Positions 8,992-17,649 are shown, numbered from the stretch's first letter. The stretch: 64,000 bases of DNA from Streptomyces sp. AC512_CC834 (GCF_019049325.1 NZ_JAGMUO010000011.1:1-64000); one strand, 5' to 3'. Notes: generated from the letters alone by a model not told the origin. Numbers and translations are program-made.

Positions 8992-9962
8992 CAGCCCTTC
9001 ACCGCCCCGGTGAGCATCCCCTTCTTGAAGTGGCGCTGGACGAAGGGCGACAGCACGGCCACCGGCAGCAGCGCCATGACCATCACCGCCATCTGCACGG
9101 CCAGTCCGGACAGTTCACCGGTCTTGATCGCCTGGCCGAGGCCGACGGGAGCCTCCTGCTTCTGTACGAGCTGGATCATGACGTTCTGCAGGGGCAGCAT
9201 GTCCTGGTCGTTGAGGTACAGGGAGGCGTTGAACCAGGCGCTCCAGTAGCCGACGGCGTAGAACAGCGTGATGACCGCGACGACCGCGCGGGAGAGCGGC
9301 AGCACGATCTGCCACAGGATGCGCAGGTCCCCGGCGCCGTCGATGCGGGCGCTGTCGATCAGCTCCTGCGAGATGCCCATGAAGAAGCCGCGCAGTACCA
9401 GGATGTTGAAGACGCTGATCGCGCTGGGCAGGATCAGCGCGAGGTAGCTGTCGGTCAGGCCCAGGGACTGCACCAGCAGGTAGGTGGGGATGAGGCCCGC
9501 GCTGAAGAACATCGTGGCGAGCAGCACCATGAGGATCCAGCGGTGGCCGAGGGAGCCGGTGCGGGACAGTCCGTAGGCGCACAGCACGGACACCGCCATC
9601 GAGAACAGGGTGCCGACGAGGGTGACGCCGATGCTGACCAGTGCGGCGCGGGTGACCTGGCCGCCGCTGAGCAGCTCCTGGTAGGCGACGAAGGTGATGT
9701 CCTTCGGGATCATCACCAGCCCGCCGGCCTCGTCGATGGCCTTGCGCGAGGCGAGGCTGGTGACGACGACGATCCACAGCGGGAACAGGATCCCGAAGCA
9801 GGCCAGGAGGAGGACCAGTCCCTTGCCGGCGAGTCCGGTCCGGCTGGGTTTCTCCTCCCACACGGGCCGGGGCGGGGCCGCCCACCGGCGGGGTTTGCGC
9901 GCGGGATCGTCGGTCACGGCGGTCGTGTCCTGGACGGCGGTCGCGCCTTGGGCGGCGGTCAC
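8991..9962 (-). CDS. carbohydrate ABC transporter permease (MalG/LplC type)
   Basis: A 323-residue inner-membrane permease of the CUT1/LplC group with six hydrophobic segments and the cytoplasmic EAA-type loop (ELIDSARIDGAGDLRILWQI) that contacts the ATPase. It ends in RHFKKGMLTGAVKG, typical of this group. The GTG start at 9962 forms a GTGA overlap with the preceding permease stop; the long open stretch upstream is only overlap with that gene. No ATPase is encoded in the locus, so it probably uses a shared MsiK-like multiple-sugar ATPase encoded elsewhere, as is known for many Streptomyces sugar transporters. Confidence 0.93.
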   Translation of the reverse strand: MTAAQGATAVQDTTAVTDDPARKPRRWAAPPRPVWEEKPSRTGLAGKGLVLLLACFGILFPLWIVVVTSLASRKAIDEAGGLVMIPKDITFVAYQELLSGGQVTRAALVSIGVTLVGTLFSMAVSVLCAYGLSRTGSLGHRWILMVLLATMFFSAGLIPTYLLVQSLGLTDSYLALILPSAISVFNILVLRGFFMGISQELIDSARIDGAGDLRILWQIVLPLSRAVVAVITLFYAVGYWSAWFNASLYLNDQDMLPLQNVMIQLVQKQEAPVGLGQAIKTGELSGLAVQMAVMVMALLPVAVLSPFVQRHFKKGMLTGAVKG

Positions 9963-11002
9963 TTCTTGTACACCCCCTGCTCGCCCATGAGGTGGGCCAC
10001 CTTGTTCGCTATCAGGACCAGGCCGAGACTGATGACGCCCTTGACGAGTCCCGCGGCGGCCGCGAAGCCGAAGTCCTGGTTGCGTACGCCGTTCCACCAC
10101 ACGAAGGTGTCGAGGACCTCCGCGGCCCCCGGTCCGACGGCGCCGCGTTGCAACAGGATCTGTTCGAAGCCGACGGTGAGGGCGTCACCGACGCGCAGCA
10201 CCAGCAGCAGGGCGATCACGGGGCGCAGCGCGGGCAGCGTGACGTGCCACATGCGGCGCCAGCGGTTCGCGCCGTCCATCGCGGCGGCCTCGTACAGGTC
10301 GGGGCTGACCGAGGCGAGCGCGGCGAGGAAGACGATGATGCCCCAGCCCGCGTCCTTCCACACGCTCTGCGCGGTGACCAGGAACTTGAAGGTGTCCGGG
10401 TCGGTCATGAGGGTGAGCCCGTCGTACCCGTGGTCGCGCAGCAGTTGGGACAGCAGCCCGGCGCCGCCGAAGATCTGCTGGAAGACGGCGATGACCAGCA
10501 CCCACGAGAAGAAGTGCGGCAGGTAGAGGATGGCCTGGGAGATCGCCCGTACCCGGGGCCGGACCACGCTGTTGATGAGCAGCGCGAGCCCGATGGGGAT
10601 CGGGAAGTACAGCACGAGCTGGAGCACGAACAGCACCAGCGTGTTCCGCACCGAGTTCCAGAACGCGGAGTCCTCGAAGATCCGCTGGAAGTTGTCCAGG
10701 CCCACCCAGGGGCTGTGCAGGATGGAGACGATCCCGTTGTCGCTGATGTAGGGGTCGTACTCCTGGAAGGCGACGACGTTGCCGAGGATCGGCAGGTAGT
10801 TGAAGAGCAGCACGAGCAGGACGGCCGGCAGCGTCATCAGCAGGAGTACGCGGTCGCGCCGGTATCTCAGCCGGAGGCTGAGCTTTCCGGCGTGCGTGTG
10901 CGGCCTTCCTCCGCGGGGGCCGGTGGCGCCGCCGGACGCCACCGGGGTCTTCTTCGTCGCATCGGCCTCGGCCCTGGTCCGAGGCACCGTGCTGTGGGAC
11001 AC
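9959..11002 (-). CDS. carbohydrate ABC transporter permease (LplB type)
   Basis: A 347-residue permease, partner of the following gene. After a hydrophilic 50-residue N terminus come RVLLLMTLPAVLLVLLFNYL and further membrane segments. The EAA loop is YEAAAMDGANRWRRMWHVTL. The NYLPILGNVVAFQEYDP motif is typical of LplB/YtcP-like permeases that work with large substrate-binding lipoproteins. It starts 27 bases after the binding-protein stop. Substrate is inferred from the flanking glycosidases only. Confidence 0.93.
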   Translation of the reverse strand: MSHSTVPRTRAEADATKKTPVASGGATGPRGGRPHTHAGKLSLRLRYRRDRVLLLMTLPAVLLVLLFNYLPILGNVVAFQEYDPYISDNGIVSILHSPWVGLDNFQRIFEDSAFWNSVRNTLVLFVLQLVLYFPIPIGLALLINSVVRPRVRAISQAILYLPHFFSWVLVIAVFQQIFGGAGLLSQLLRDHGYDGLTLMTDPDTFKFLVTAQSVWKDAGWGIIVFLAALASVSPDLYEAAAMDGANRWRRMWHVTLPALRPVIALLLVLRVGDALTVGFEQILLQRGAVGPGAAEVLDTFVWWNGVRNQDFGFAAAAGLVKGVISLGLVLIANKVAHLMGEQGVYKK

Positions 11003-11029
11003 GGCGGTTCTCCTTGCCTCGGTACCGAA

Positions 11030-12715
11030 TCAGCCCGCCGCCATGCCATTCTCGTCGAGCAGCTTCTTGTACCAGTCGCGGAGCTTGTCGCCGCCCTTGC
11101 TCTTCCAGTCGGAGACGGCCTGCTGCATGTCGCCGATCTTCTTGCGGCCGCGGACGATGTCGTCCTCCAACTGCTCGAAGTCGTTGGAGAGGTTGGTGTA
11201 GCGGGTGGGCTCGGTGATCTGCATGCCGTAGAAGGTGGGCTTCTTCGTGAAGGCACCCATGCGCTGCTGCCACTCGACCTGCCCCTTGGCGACCTCGGGG
11301 AAGTCGGGGTGGGCGATGGTCGCGGCGGGGCTCGCCACCATCACGAAGGCGTTCAACACGTCGATGTTGCCCTGCTCTGTCTTGGTGGGCACCCCGTCCT
11401 CGACGGTGTAGTGGGTGCCTTCCACGCCGTAGTTGGTGGCCATGTACTCCTTGGTGCCGTACGGCGCGGCGGTGACGTTGGCGACGGCCAGCACGTCGCG
11501 GATCACGGACTTGGATGCCTTCTTGTTGACGAAGGCGAAGATGCCCGCCGGGTTCTGCGCCCACAGGGTGGGGTCGCCGCCGTCGTGGCCGAAGATGTCC
11601 ATGCCCCAGATCTTGAACTCGGGGTTCTGGATGGCTTGTTCGGCGGTACGGCTCCACCACTGCGAGGAGTCCTGGTTGTAGATGATGAACTCGCCGGCGG
11701 CGAACTTGGGCCCCGGGTCGGCGGCGTTGCTCTTGCCCAGCTTGGCGTCGGGGTGCACGACACCGGCGGCGAACAGCTTGCGCGTCCACTCCAGGGCCTC
11801 GAGGTATTCGTCGGTCTCGATGCGGTAGATCAGCTTGCCGTCGGCCTGGTTCCAGCCGAGGGACTTCTCGTTGCCGGAGAGCACGCCGAAGGCGTTGAAG
11901 GCGGTCCACTTCATGTCCAGGCAGGCCCAGCGCTTGGCCTTGGCGCTGGTGGCGTCCTTGGCCAGCGCCATGAACTCGTCGCAGGACCGGGGGACTTCGT
12001 AGCCCCGCTTGTCGAAGATGTCCTGCCGGTACAGCGGCACGATGCCGGTCACGTACGAGGAGGGCATCGGCAGGCCGCGCAGTTTGCCGCCGAAGATGGA
12101 CCGGCGCCAGGCGTCGGTGGGGATCGCCGCCAGGTTCGGGTATTCCTTGACCGCGTCGCCGGACAGGTACGGGCCGAGGTCGGCGAACTTGCCGATGATG
12201 GCGCTGGGTATCCTGCCGGTCATGTTCCAGCCGGGTACGACCACCACGTCGGGCACCTCGCTGGAGGCGAGGACCGCGCCGAGTTTCTGGTCGTAGGTGT
12301 TGCCGTCCTGGTTCTGCCAGCCCACGTCGACGCCGATGAGGTCGTTCATCGCCCGGTAGTAGGCGTTGTCGTCCTTCGGCGGGGATCCCCAGAACGGCGA
12401 CATGACGGTGACCTCGCCGCCCTTGCCGAGCTTCTTGGGCACCGAGGTCTTCAGGCCGGCGAGGTCGAGCTTGCCGGTGAAGCCGACCGCGGAGCCGTTC
12501 TTGCTCGGGATGTCGGGGGTGACGACGTTGCCGGCCACGTACGCCGGCAGCAGCTTCTCGGCGTCCTTGCCGGACGTGGTGCCGTCTCGCGAACCGCCGT
12601 CGGATCCGCCGCAGGCGGAGAGCAGCGGCACCCCTCCCGCCACCGCCGCGGTGGCGGCCGCTGTGGAGGCGAGGAACTTTCTCCGGCTGGGACCGGAGCC
12701 GGCGTTCGGCGTCAT
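11030..12715 (-). CDS. extracellular solute-binding lipoprotein for oligosaccharide ABC uptake
   Basis: A 561-residue binding protein of the large LplA-like class. The N terminus has twin arginines and a hydrophobic stretch (RRKFLASTAA) ending in the lipobox LLSAC, so it is likely a lipid-anchored Tat or Sec substrate. The mature part contains the usual DVVVVPGWN and Trp-rich ligand-binding segments. The ATG at 12715 is preceded by AAGGGT. The open frame runs 24 codons further upstream, but those codons come from a tandem repeat. It is the first gene of the operon and is divergent from the GH3 gene across a region with two LacI-type operators. Confidence 0.93.
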   Translation of the reverse strand: MTPNAGSGPSRRKFLASTAAATAAVAGGVPLLSACGGSDGGSRDGTTSGKDAEKLLPAYVAGNVVTPDIPSKNGSAVGFTGKLDLAGLKTSVPKKLGKGGEVTVMSPFWGSPPKDDNAYYRAMNDLIGVDVGWQNQDGNTYDQKLGAVLASSEVPDVVVVPGWNMTGRIPSAIIGKFADLGPYLSGDAVKEYPNLAAIPTDAWRRSIFGGKLRGLPMPSSYVTGIVPLYRQDIFDKRGYEVPRSCDEFMALAKDATSAKAKRWACLDMKWTAFNAFGVLSGNEKSLGWNQADGKLIYRIETDEYLEALEWTRKLFAAGVVHPDAKLGKSNAADPGPKFAAGEFIIYNQDSSQWWSRTAEQAIQNPEFKIWGMDIFGHDGGDPTLWAQNPAGIFAFVNKKASKSVIRDVLAVANVTAAPYGTKEYMATNYGVEGTHYTVEDGVPTKTEQGNIDVLNAFVMVASPAATIAHPDFPEVAKGQVEWQQRMGAFTKKPTFYGMQITEPTRYTNLSNDFEQLEDDIVRGRKKIGDMQQAVSDWKSKGGDKLRDWYKKLLDENGMAAG

Positions 12716-12720
12716 TTGCG

Positions 12721-12782
12721 TCAACCCTTCATGCCTGCGTGCCTTCATGTCTTCGTGCCTGCGTGCCTTCATGCCTGCGTGG
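12721..12782. repeat. short tandem repeat (CTGCGTGCCTTCATG-type)
   Basis: Degenerate copies of CTGCGTGCCTTCATG and CTTCGTGC run from the start of the binding-protein gene into its leader. On the minus strand they read ATGAAGGCACG..., which opens an apparent 24-codon extension of that gene. A similar family (ATGCCTTGCGGCCTTT) occurs at 31096. Confidence 0.7.
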
Positions 12783-12916
12783 CGCACCAGGGGACACCCG
12801 GCGGTGGCCGTCGGCTGCGGTGTCTCGAGTGGAACCGGCTGAGCCCGAAGCGGTCCTCGGAGGAATCCCCGGTTCGCGTCGCACCTCAGGTGCGCTGCCG
12901 GGCGGGAGCCTCGCCG

Positions 12917-12930
12917 TCGAAGCGCTTCGA
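12917..12930. promoter_or_regulatory. LacI-type operator copy 3
   Basis: Perfect TCGAAGCGCTTCGA palindrome, identical to copy 1. It is 202 bp upstream of the binding-protein start on the minus strand and is best placed to control the ABC-glycosidase operon. Confidence 0.75.
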
Positions 12931-13106
12931 TGTGCTGCGAGGTTAAGTGAACGCCTGGGGGTGCACAAGGGTCGACTCCATAATTCCTCCGAGGTATGGG
13001 GTGGACGGGACAGGCCGAACCGGCTCATGTGGCACCCGGGTTGCGAAGAGAAGTCGGAGGTGATGCGCCCAAGTGGCTTGACACCCACCCTGGCGGCGAC
13101 TGAGCA

Positions 13107-13120
13107 TCGAAGCGCTTCGA
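13107..13120. promoter_or_regulatory. LacI-type operator copy 4
   Basis: Perfect TCGAAGCGCTTCGA palindrome (flanked A...A), 37 bp before the GTG of the GH3 gene, so within its promoter or leader. With copy 3 it brackets the divergent region. Confidence 0.75.
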
Positions 13121-13156
13121 AAGCGCCTGGCCGCTCCATCGCAAAGGGAACCCCAC

Positions 13157-16030
13157 GTGACCGCATCCACGCCGCCCACGCCGCCTTTCCGTGATCCGCA
13201 CCTGCCGTTCGCGAAGCGCGTCGACGACCTGCTGTCGCGGCTCACGCTCGACGAGAAGACCGGGTTCCTGCACCAGTACGCGCCCGCCGTCGAGCGCCTC
13301 GGCATCGCCGCCTTCCGCACCGGCCAGGAGGCGCTGCACGGGGTGGCCTGGATGGGTCCGGCGACCGTGTTCCCGCAGGCCGTGGGGATCGGCGCCACCT
13401 GGAACGAGGACCTCGTGCGCCGGGTCGGCGAGGCGGTGTCCAGGGAGGCGCGGGCGATGCGCGCCCACGACGACCGCGTCGGCCTCAACGTCTGGTCCCC
13501 GACGGTGAACCTGCTGCGCCACCCCCTGTGGGGCCGGGGCGAGGAGGGCTACTCCGAGGACCCGGGGCTCACCTCGGCCATCGCCACGGCCTACACCCGT
13601 GGCCTGCGCGGCGAACATCCGACGTACTGGCGCACCGCGCCCGTCCTCAAGCACTGGCTCGCACACAACAACGAGACCGACCGGGACACCTGCTCGTCGT
13701 CCGTCCGGCCACGCGTCCTGCACGAGTACGACCTGCGCGCCTTCCGCGCGACCGTCGGGGCGGGCGCGGTGGCCGGGGTGATGCCGGCCTACAACCTGGT
13801 CAACGGCCGCCCCAACCACGTCTCCCCGTATCTGCGGGAGCACCTGCGCGCGTGGACGGAGGAGGACCTGCTCGTCTGCTCCGACGCCGGCGCGCCCTCC
13901 AACCTGGTCGACTCCGAGCACTACTTCGACACCCACGAGGAGGCGACCGCCGCCGCGCTGCGGGCCGGGGTGGACAGCTTCACCGACCACGGCACGGACC
14001 CGTCGAAGACCGTCGCGCGGGTCCGGGGCGCACTGGAGCAGGGCCTGCTGACCGAGGCCGACGTCGACGCGGCGGTGCGCAGGCAGCTTTCGGTCCGCCT
14101 CCGGCTCGGCGAGTTCGACCCGGAGCACGATCCGTACGCCGTCACGGACACCGCCAGGGACTTCTTCGACTCGCCGGAACACCGGGCGCTCGCGCGGGAG
14201 GCGGCCGAGCAGGCGGTCGTCCTGCTCAAGAACGACGGCGTCCTGCCGCTGGCCGCCGACACCCGCGTCGCCGTCGTCGGACTGCTCGCCGACGAGTGCA
14301 AGCTCGACTGGTACAGCGGCACGCTCATCCACCGCTCCACCCCGCTGGAGGGCCTGTACGAGCGGTTCGGCGCCGACCGCGTGAGCTTCGCGGAGGGCGT
14401 GGACCGGGTCCGGCTGCGGACCGCCGGCGGTACGTTCCTGCACGTGCTCCCGGCGGAGGACTCCCCCGCCGGAGCACGCGGCGCCGAGGGCGCCCTCGAC
14501 CCGGCCCTGCTCGTCGGCCGCACCGACCTGCCGCCCCTCACCACCGACGCCACCGGCACCGAACTGGCGCTCATCGACTGGGGCGAGGGCGCCTTGACCC
14601 TGCGCTCCCCCGACGGCCGCTACCTCTCGGTCGCCGAGGACGGCTTCGTCCGCGCCTCCGCCGACCAGCCCGGCGGCTGGATCGTGCAGGAGACGTTCCG
14701 ACTTGAACCCCACGGGAACGGGCACCTCCTCCAGCACACAGGGACGGGTCGTCACGTCCGGGTCGCCGCCGACGGCGTGAAGGTTGCCGCCGAAGACGCC
14801 AGCGGCGGTCCGGACGTCTTCGAGCTGGTCGTCACCGAGCGCGGCGAGGACGCCGTGACGCGGGCGGCGGCCGAGGCCGACGTGGTCGTGGTCGTCACGG
14901 GCAACGACCCGCACATCAACGGCCGGGAGACCGAGGACCGTACGACGCTGCGGCTGCCCGCCCACCAGGAACGGCTGCTGCGCGCGGCCCGCGCCGCCAA
15001 CCCGGACACGGTGCTGGCGCTGGTGTCCGCCTACCCGTACGCGGTCGACCCTGCGACCCTCCCGGCGGTGCTGTGGACCGCGCACGGCGGCCAGGCGGCC
15101 GGCACCGCGCTGGCCTGCGTGCTCGCCGGGGACGTCTCCCCCGCCGGACGGCTCCCGCAGACCTGGTACGCCGACGACGCCGACCTGCCCGGTCTGCTCG
15201 ACTACGACGTGATCGGCGGCCGTCAGACCTACCTGTACTTCGAGGGGACACCGCTGTTCCCGTTCGGGCACGGCCTCTCCTACGCGTCCTTCGGGTACGC
15301 GGACCTCACTGCACGGGTGACCGAGGAGGCGGTGTCCGTGTCCTTCACGGTCACCAACACCGGCGACGTCACCGCCGACGAGGTGGCCCAGCTCTACGCC
15401 CGCGCCCAGGCCCCGTCGGTCCCGCGTCCGCGCCGCGAGCTCCTGGCCCACCGCCGCTTCGCCCTCGCCCCGGGCGCGACGACCCAGGTCTCCTTCGAGG
15501 TCCCGCTGTCGGCCTTCGCGTTCTGGGACGTCGCGCACGACCGGTGGCGGCTGGAGCCGGGCCCGTACGCCCTGCTGGTGGGCGCCTCCAGCGAGGACGT
15601 ACGCCTGTCGGCGACCGTGACCCTCGACGGCGAGCCCGCCACCCCGCGCCCGGCCGGCCAGCGCGGCGTTCAGGCCGTCGACTTCGACGAGCAGAGCGGC
15701 ACGGAGATCGTCGACCGGACCAGGGTCGTGGGCGACGCGGTGACGCCGGTCGCCGGACGGACGGGCGAACTGCTCTACCGCGACTGCGACTTCGGCGCCG
15801 GTGTCACCGGGGTGGCGGTGGCGGTGGCGGGCGGGAGCGGTGGCGGTGGCACGGTCGAGATCGCCCTCGACGGGGGCCCGTGGACGACGGCGCTGTCGCC
15901 TGACGCGCCCACACCGGGACCGTACGACTACGTGGAACTCCACGCCGCCTTCGCGGCCGAGGGCGTCCACGACCTCCGCATCAGGCTGCGCGGCCCGCTG
16001 CGGCTCGCGCACGTCGGCTTCTCCGGCTGA
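13157..16030 (+). CDS. GH3 beta-glycosidase with beta-trefoil-like insertion and C-terminal CBM6-like domain
   Basis: A 957-residue glycoside hydrolase family 3 enzyme. The (beta/alpha)8 domain carries the nucleophile in VCSDAGAPSNL (Asp243), where the family usually has SDW. KHWLAHNNET and the second domain (VVLLKNDGVLPL, FPFGHGLSYASF) are also typical, followed by a fibronectin-III-like domain to about residue 830. Two extras are visible. About residues 415-540 are inserted in the second domain and contain repeats such as GRYLSVAEDGFVRAS, resembling a fascin/beta-trefoil fold. The last 120 residues (DCDFGAGVTGVAVAVA...) resemble a CBM6-type sugar-binding domain. There is no signal peptide. 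The GTG start at 13157 follows AAAGGGA. Divergent from the transport operon and probably under the same LacI regulator. Beta-glucosidase or beta-xylosidase activity cannot be separated by eye. Confidence 0.92.
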   Translation: MTASTPPTPPFRDPHLPFAKRVDDLLSRLTLDEKTGFLHQYAPAVERLGIAAFRTGQEALHGVAWMGPATVFPQAVGIGATWNEDLVRRVGEAVSREARAMRAHDDRVGLNVWSPTVNLLRHPLWGRGEEGYSEDPGLTSAIATAYTRGLRGEHPTYWRTAPVLKHWLAHNNETDRDTCSSSVRPRVLHEYDLRAFRATVGAGAVAGVMPAYNLVNGRPNHVSPYLREHLRAWTEEDLLVCSDAGAPSNLVDSEHYFDTHEEATAAALRAGVDSFTDHGTDPSKTVARVRGALEQGLLTEADVDAAVRRQLSVRLRLGEFDPEHDPYAVTDTARDFFDSPEHRALAREAAEQAVVLLKNDGVLPLAADTRVAVVGLLADECKLDWYSGTLIHRSTPLEGLYERFGADRVSFAEGVDRVRLRTAGGTFLHVLPAEDSPAGARGAEGALDPALLVGRTDLPPLTTDATGTELALIDWGEGALTLRSPDGRYLSVAEDGFVRASADQPGGWIVQETFRLEPHGNGHLLQHTGTGRHVRVAADGVKVAAEDASGGPDVFELVVTERGEDAVTRAAAEADVVVVVTGNDPHINGRETEDRTTLRLPAHQERLLRAARAANPDTVLALVSAYPYAVDPATLPAVLWTAHGGQAAGTALACVLAGDVSPAGRLPQTWYADDADLPGLLDYDVIGGRQTYLYFEGTPLFPFGHGLSYASFGYADLTARVTEEAVSVSFTVTNTGDVTADEVAQLYARAQAPSVPRPRRELLAHRRFALAPGATTQVSFEVPLSAFAFWDVAHDRWRLEPGPYALLVGASSEDVRLSATVTLDGEPATPRPAGQRGVQAVDFDEQSGTEIVDRTRVVGDAVTPVAGRTGELLYRDCDFGAGVTGVAVAVAGGSGGGGTVEIALDGGPWTTALSPDAPTPGPYDYVELHAAFAAEGVHDLRIRLRGPLRLAHVGFSG

Positions 16031-16075
16031 GGGTCCGGAGCAGGCCGGCACGATGACGGGGCCCGGCGTCGGTGG

Positions 16076-16628
16076 CTACCGGTGCCGGGCCCCCGACTCC
16101 AGGGCCGCCCGGACCAGGCCGAGTTCGTAGGCGACGATCACGGCCTGGGCCCGGTCGCGCAGCTCCAGCTTGGCGAACAGCCGGTTGATGTGGGTCTTCA
16201 CCGTGTGATCGGTGGGTCAGCACCTCGGTCTCCCGGGCCGTGAGATCGGCGGCCGGACGGACGGGCAGCCGTGAGGCGCGGGTGTGGACGAAGTCCGCGA
16301 TCAGCCGCTTGGTGATCTCGGGCGAGAGCAGGGCGTCGCCGCTGGCCACCACCCGGACCGCGTGCAGCAGTTCGGGGAAGGTGGCGTCCTTGAGCAGGAA
16401 GCCTCCAGCCCCGGCCGCGAGCGCGTCGTACACGTAATCGTCGAGGCCGAACTGCGGCATCCGGATGTCGAGGAGCACGAGGTCGGGCCGGGTCTCGTCG
16501 GCCACCCGCACCGCCTGCGCCCCGTCCTCCGCCTCGCCGACGACCTCGATGTCCTCCTGGATGCCCAGGAGGTTCACGAAGCCGGTGCGGACGACCGCCT
16601 GGTCGTCGGCGACCAGTGCTCTGATCAC
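16076..16628 (-). pseudogene. decayed NarL/LuxR-type response regulator
   Basis: Starts with a good ribosome site (GAGGAG) and a GTG at 16628, giving RALVADDQAVVRTGFVNLL and VLLDIRMP with the phospho-acceptor Asp. After DIRMP about 30 residues are missing in frame (the text jumps to QFGLDDYVYDAL). Within the C-terminal helix-turn-helix a second deletion removes the recognition region and shifts frame: LTARETEVLT is followed, in another frame, by HTVKTHINRLFAKLELRDRA and a stop at 16076. Without its DNA-binding helices and part of the receiver domain it cannot work as a normal regulator. Confidence 0.88.
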
Positions 16629-16629
16629 A

Positions 16630-16888
16630 CGGGTCTCCTCGCTCGTCGCTCCACGGGGCACATCCGCTCCCCCACGGAAGCTCCACTTCCACCAGGAAAC
16701 CGCCGTCCGGACCCGCTCCCGCATCCCGGTCAGGCCGTGCCCCGTGCCGGGGCCGTCGTCGCGGACGCGGAGGGTGAGGAGCCGGTCGGCGCCGTAGTCG
16801 ACCTCCACCACGGTACGGGCGCCGGGGGCGTGCTTGCGGCGTTGGTCAGTACCTTTTGGGCGATCCGGTAGGCGGACAGCTCCCAGGA
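16630..16888 (-). pseudogene. remnant of a histidine kinase ATPase domain
   Basis: C-terminal fragments of a NarX/DesK-type sensor kinase upstream of the decayed regulator. [15 protein letters not shown], then after a one-base slip [14 protein letters not shown], then LRVRDDGPGTGHGLTGMRER, and after a further deletion with frame change DGGFLVEVELPW. The sensor, histidine and first part of the ATPase domain are absent; the fragment ends at about 16888, where glycosyltransferase sequence of the opposite strand begins. Confidence 0.85.
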
Positions 16889-17124
16889 CCGCCGGTCGTC
16901 GCGGGCGACTCGGGCGGCGCCCCGGACGCGGTGTGCGACGGCGAGACGGCGAGACGGGTCATGTCGTCCACGGCGGCTCGGGCGCGGCGACGGCGGACCG
17001 GCTGATCAGACTCCTGCGCGACCCGCGGCGGGCCCGCGCCATGGGCGAGAAGGGCCGCCACTGGGTGCGTACCGCATGGTCCTGGGACCACTCCAGCGCG
17101 ACGTTGCGGGACCTGCTGTCGGGG
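16889..17124 (+). pseudogene. 3' remnant of a GT4 glycosyltransferase
   Basis: Reads [20 protein letters not shown] then [20 protein letters not shown] and [16 protein letters not shown], which is the donor-binding C terminus of a GT4 (PimB-like mannosyltransferase) enzyme. Two damage marks: the N-terminal two thirds are missing, and a tandem 8-bp duplication (GCGAGACG twice, 16941-16956) shifts the frame inside the DGETGHVV motif. Removing one copy restores a continuous reading. No stop separates the fragment from the following cytidine deaminase frame. Confidence 0.82.
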
Positions 17125-17223
17125 CGGACGGCGGGCTGTCGCACAGTAGGAGCGTCGTATCCGTCCGCACACCGACCGACGGCCCCCGCCCGACGTCGCC
17201 CGACACCTGACAAGGCAGCGACG

Positions 17224-17637
17224 ATGACCTCGCAGACGCACCCCGTCGACCACGAACTCGTCGAGGCCGCGGCACACGTGGCCCGTACCCGGTGCCGGGG
17301 CGACAACCACACCGTGGCGGCGGCCGCCCGCGACCGGGACGGCCGGATCGTCACGGCGGTCAACGCCTACCACTTCACCGGCGGCCCCTGCGCCGAGCTG
17401 GTCGTCATCGGAGCCGCGGCGGCCCAGGGCGCCCACGAGCTGGAGACGATCGTCGCCGTCGGCGACCGCGAGCGGGGAGTCGTTCCTCCGTGCGGCCGGT
17501 GCCGCCAGGTGCTGCTCGACTACTTTCCCGGAATCGAGGTGATCGTCGGTGACGGGGACCGCGTCCGCGCGGTCCCCGTCACCGACCTGCTCCCCGAGAC
17601 GTACGTCTGGGCAGACCATCAGCTCGACGCCGGGTGA
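17224..17637 (+). CDS. cdd: cytidine deaminase
   Basis: A 137-residue zinc-dependent deaminase of the tetrameric cytidine / blasticidin-S deaminase fold. The zinc-site motifs are [11 protein letters not shown] (Cys ligand plus catalytic Glu) and [15 protein letters not shown] (PCxxC). It should convert cytidine or deoxycytidine to uridine forms for salvage. The ATG at 17224 follows AAGG at 17212; the frame is open upstream into the glycosyltransferase remnant, but that part is unrelated. It is convergent with the next gene, with 12 bases between the stops. Some close relatives act on other aminopyrimidines. Confidence 0.88.
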   Translation: MTSQTHPVDHELVEAAAHVARTRCRGDNHTVAAAARDRDGRIVTAVNAYHFTGGPCAELVVIGAAAAQGAHELETIVAVGDRERGVVPPCGRCRQVLLDYFPGIEVIVGDGDRVRAVPVTDLLPETYVWADHQLDAG

Positions 17638-17649
17638 GAGGAGCAGGTG

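Larger units (their letters stand above)
12716..13156. promoter_or_regulatory. divergent promoter region, binding-protein operon / GH3
   Basis: 441 bases without a gene. They hold a tandem repeat next to the binding-protein start, two copies of the TCGAAGCGCTTCGA operator 190 bp apart, and the GH3 ribosome site AAAGGGA (13143-13149). The AT-richer stretch about 12930-13000 between the operators is the most likely place for the two promoters, but I could not assign -10/-35 boxes with confidence. Confidence 0.6.

Noticed and set aside
16076-16811. Functional response regulator
   Set aside because: The receiver domain has lost about 30 residues after the phospho-acceptor Asp and the helix-turn-helix is deleted and frameshifted.
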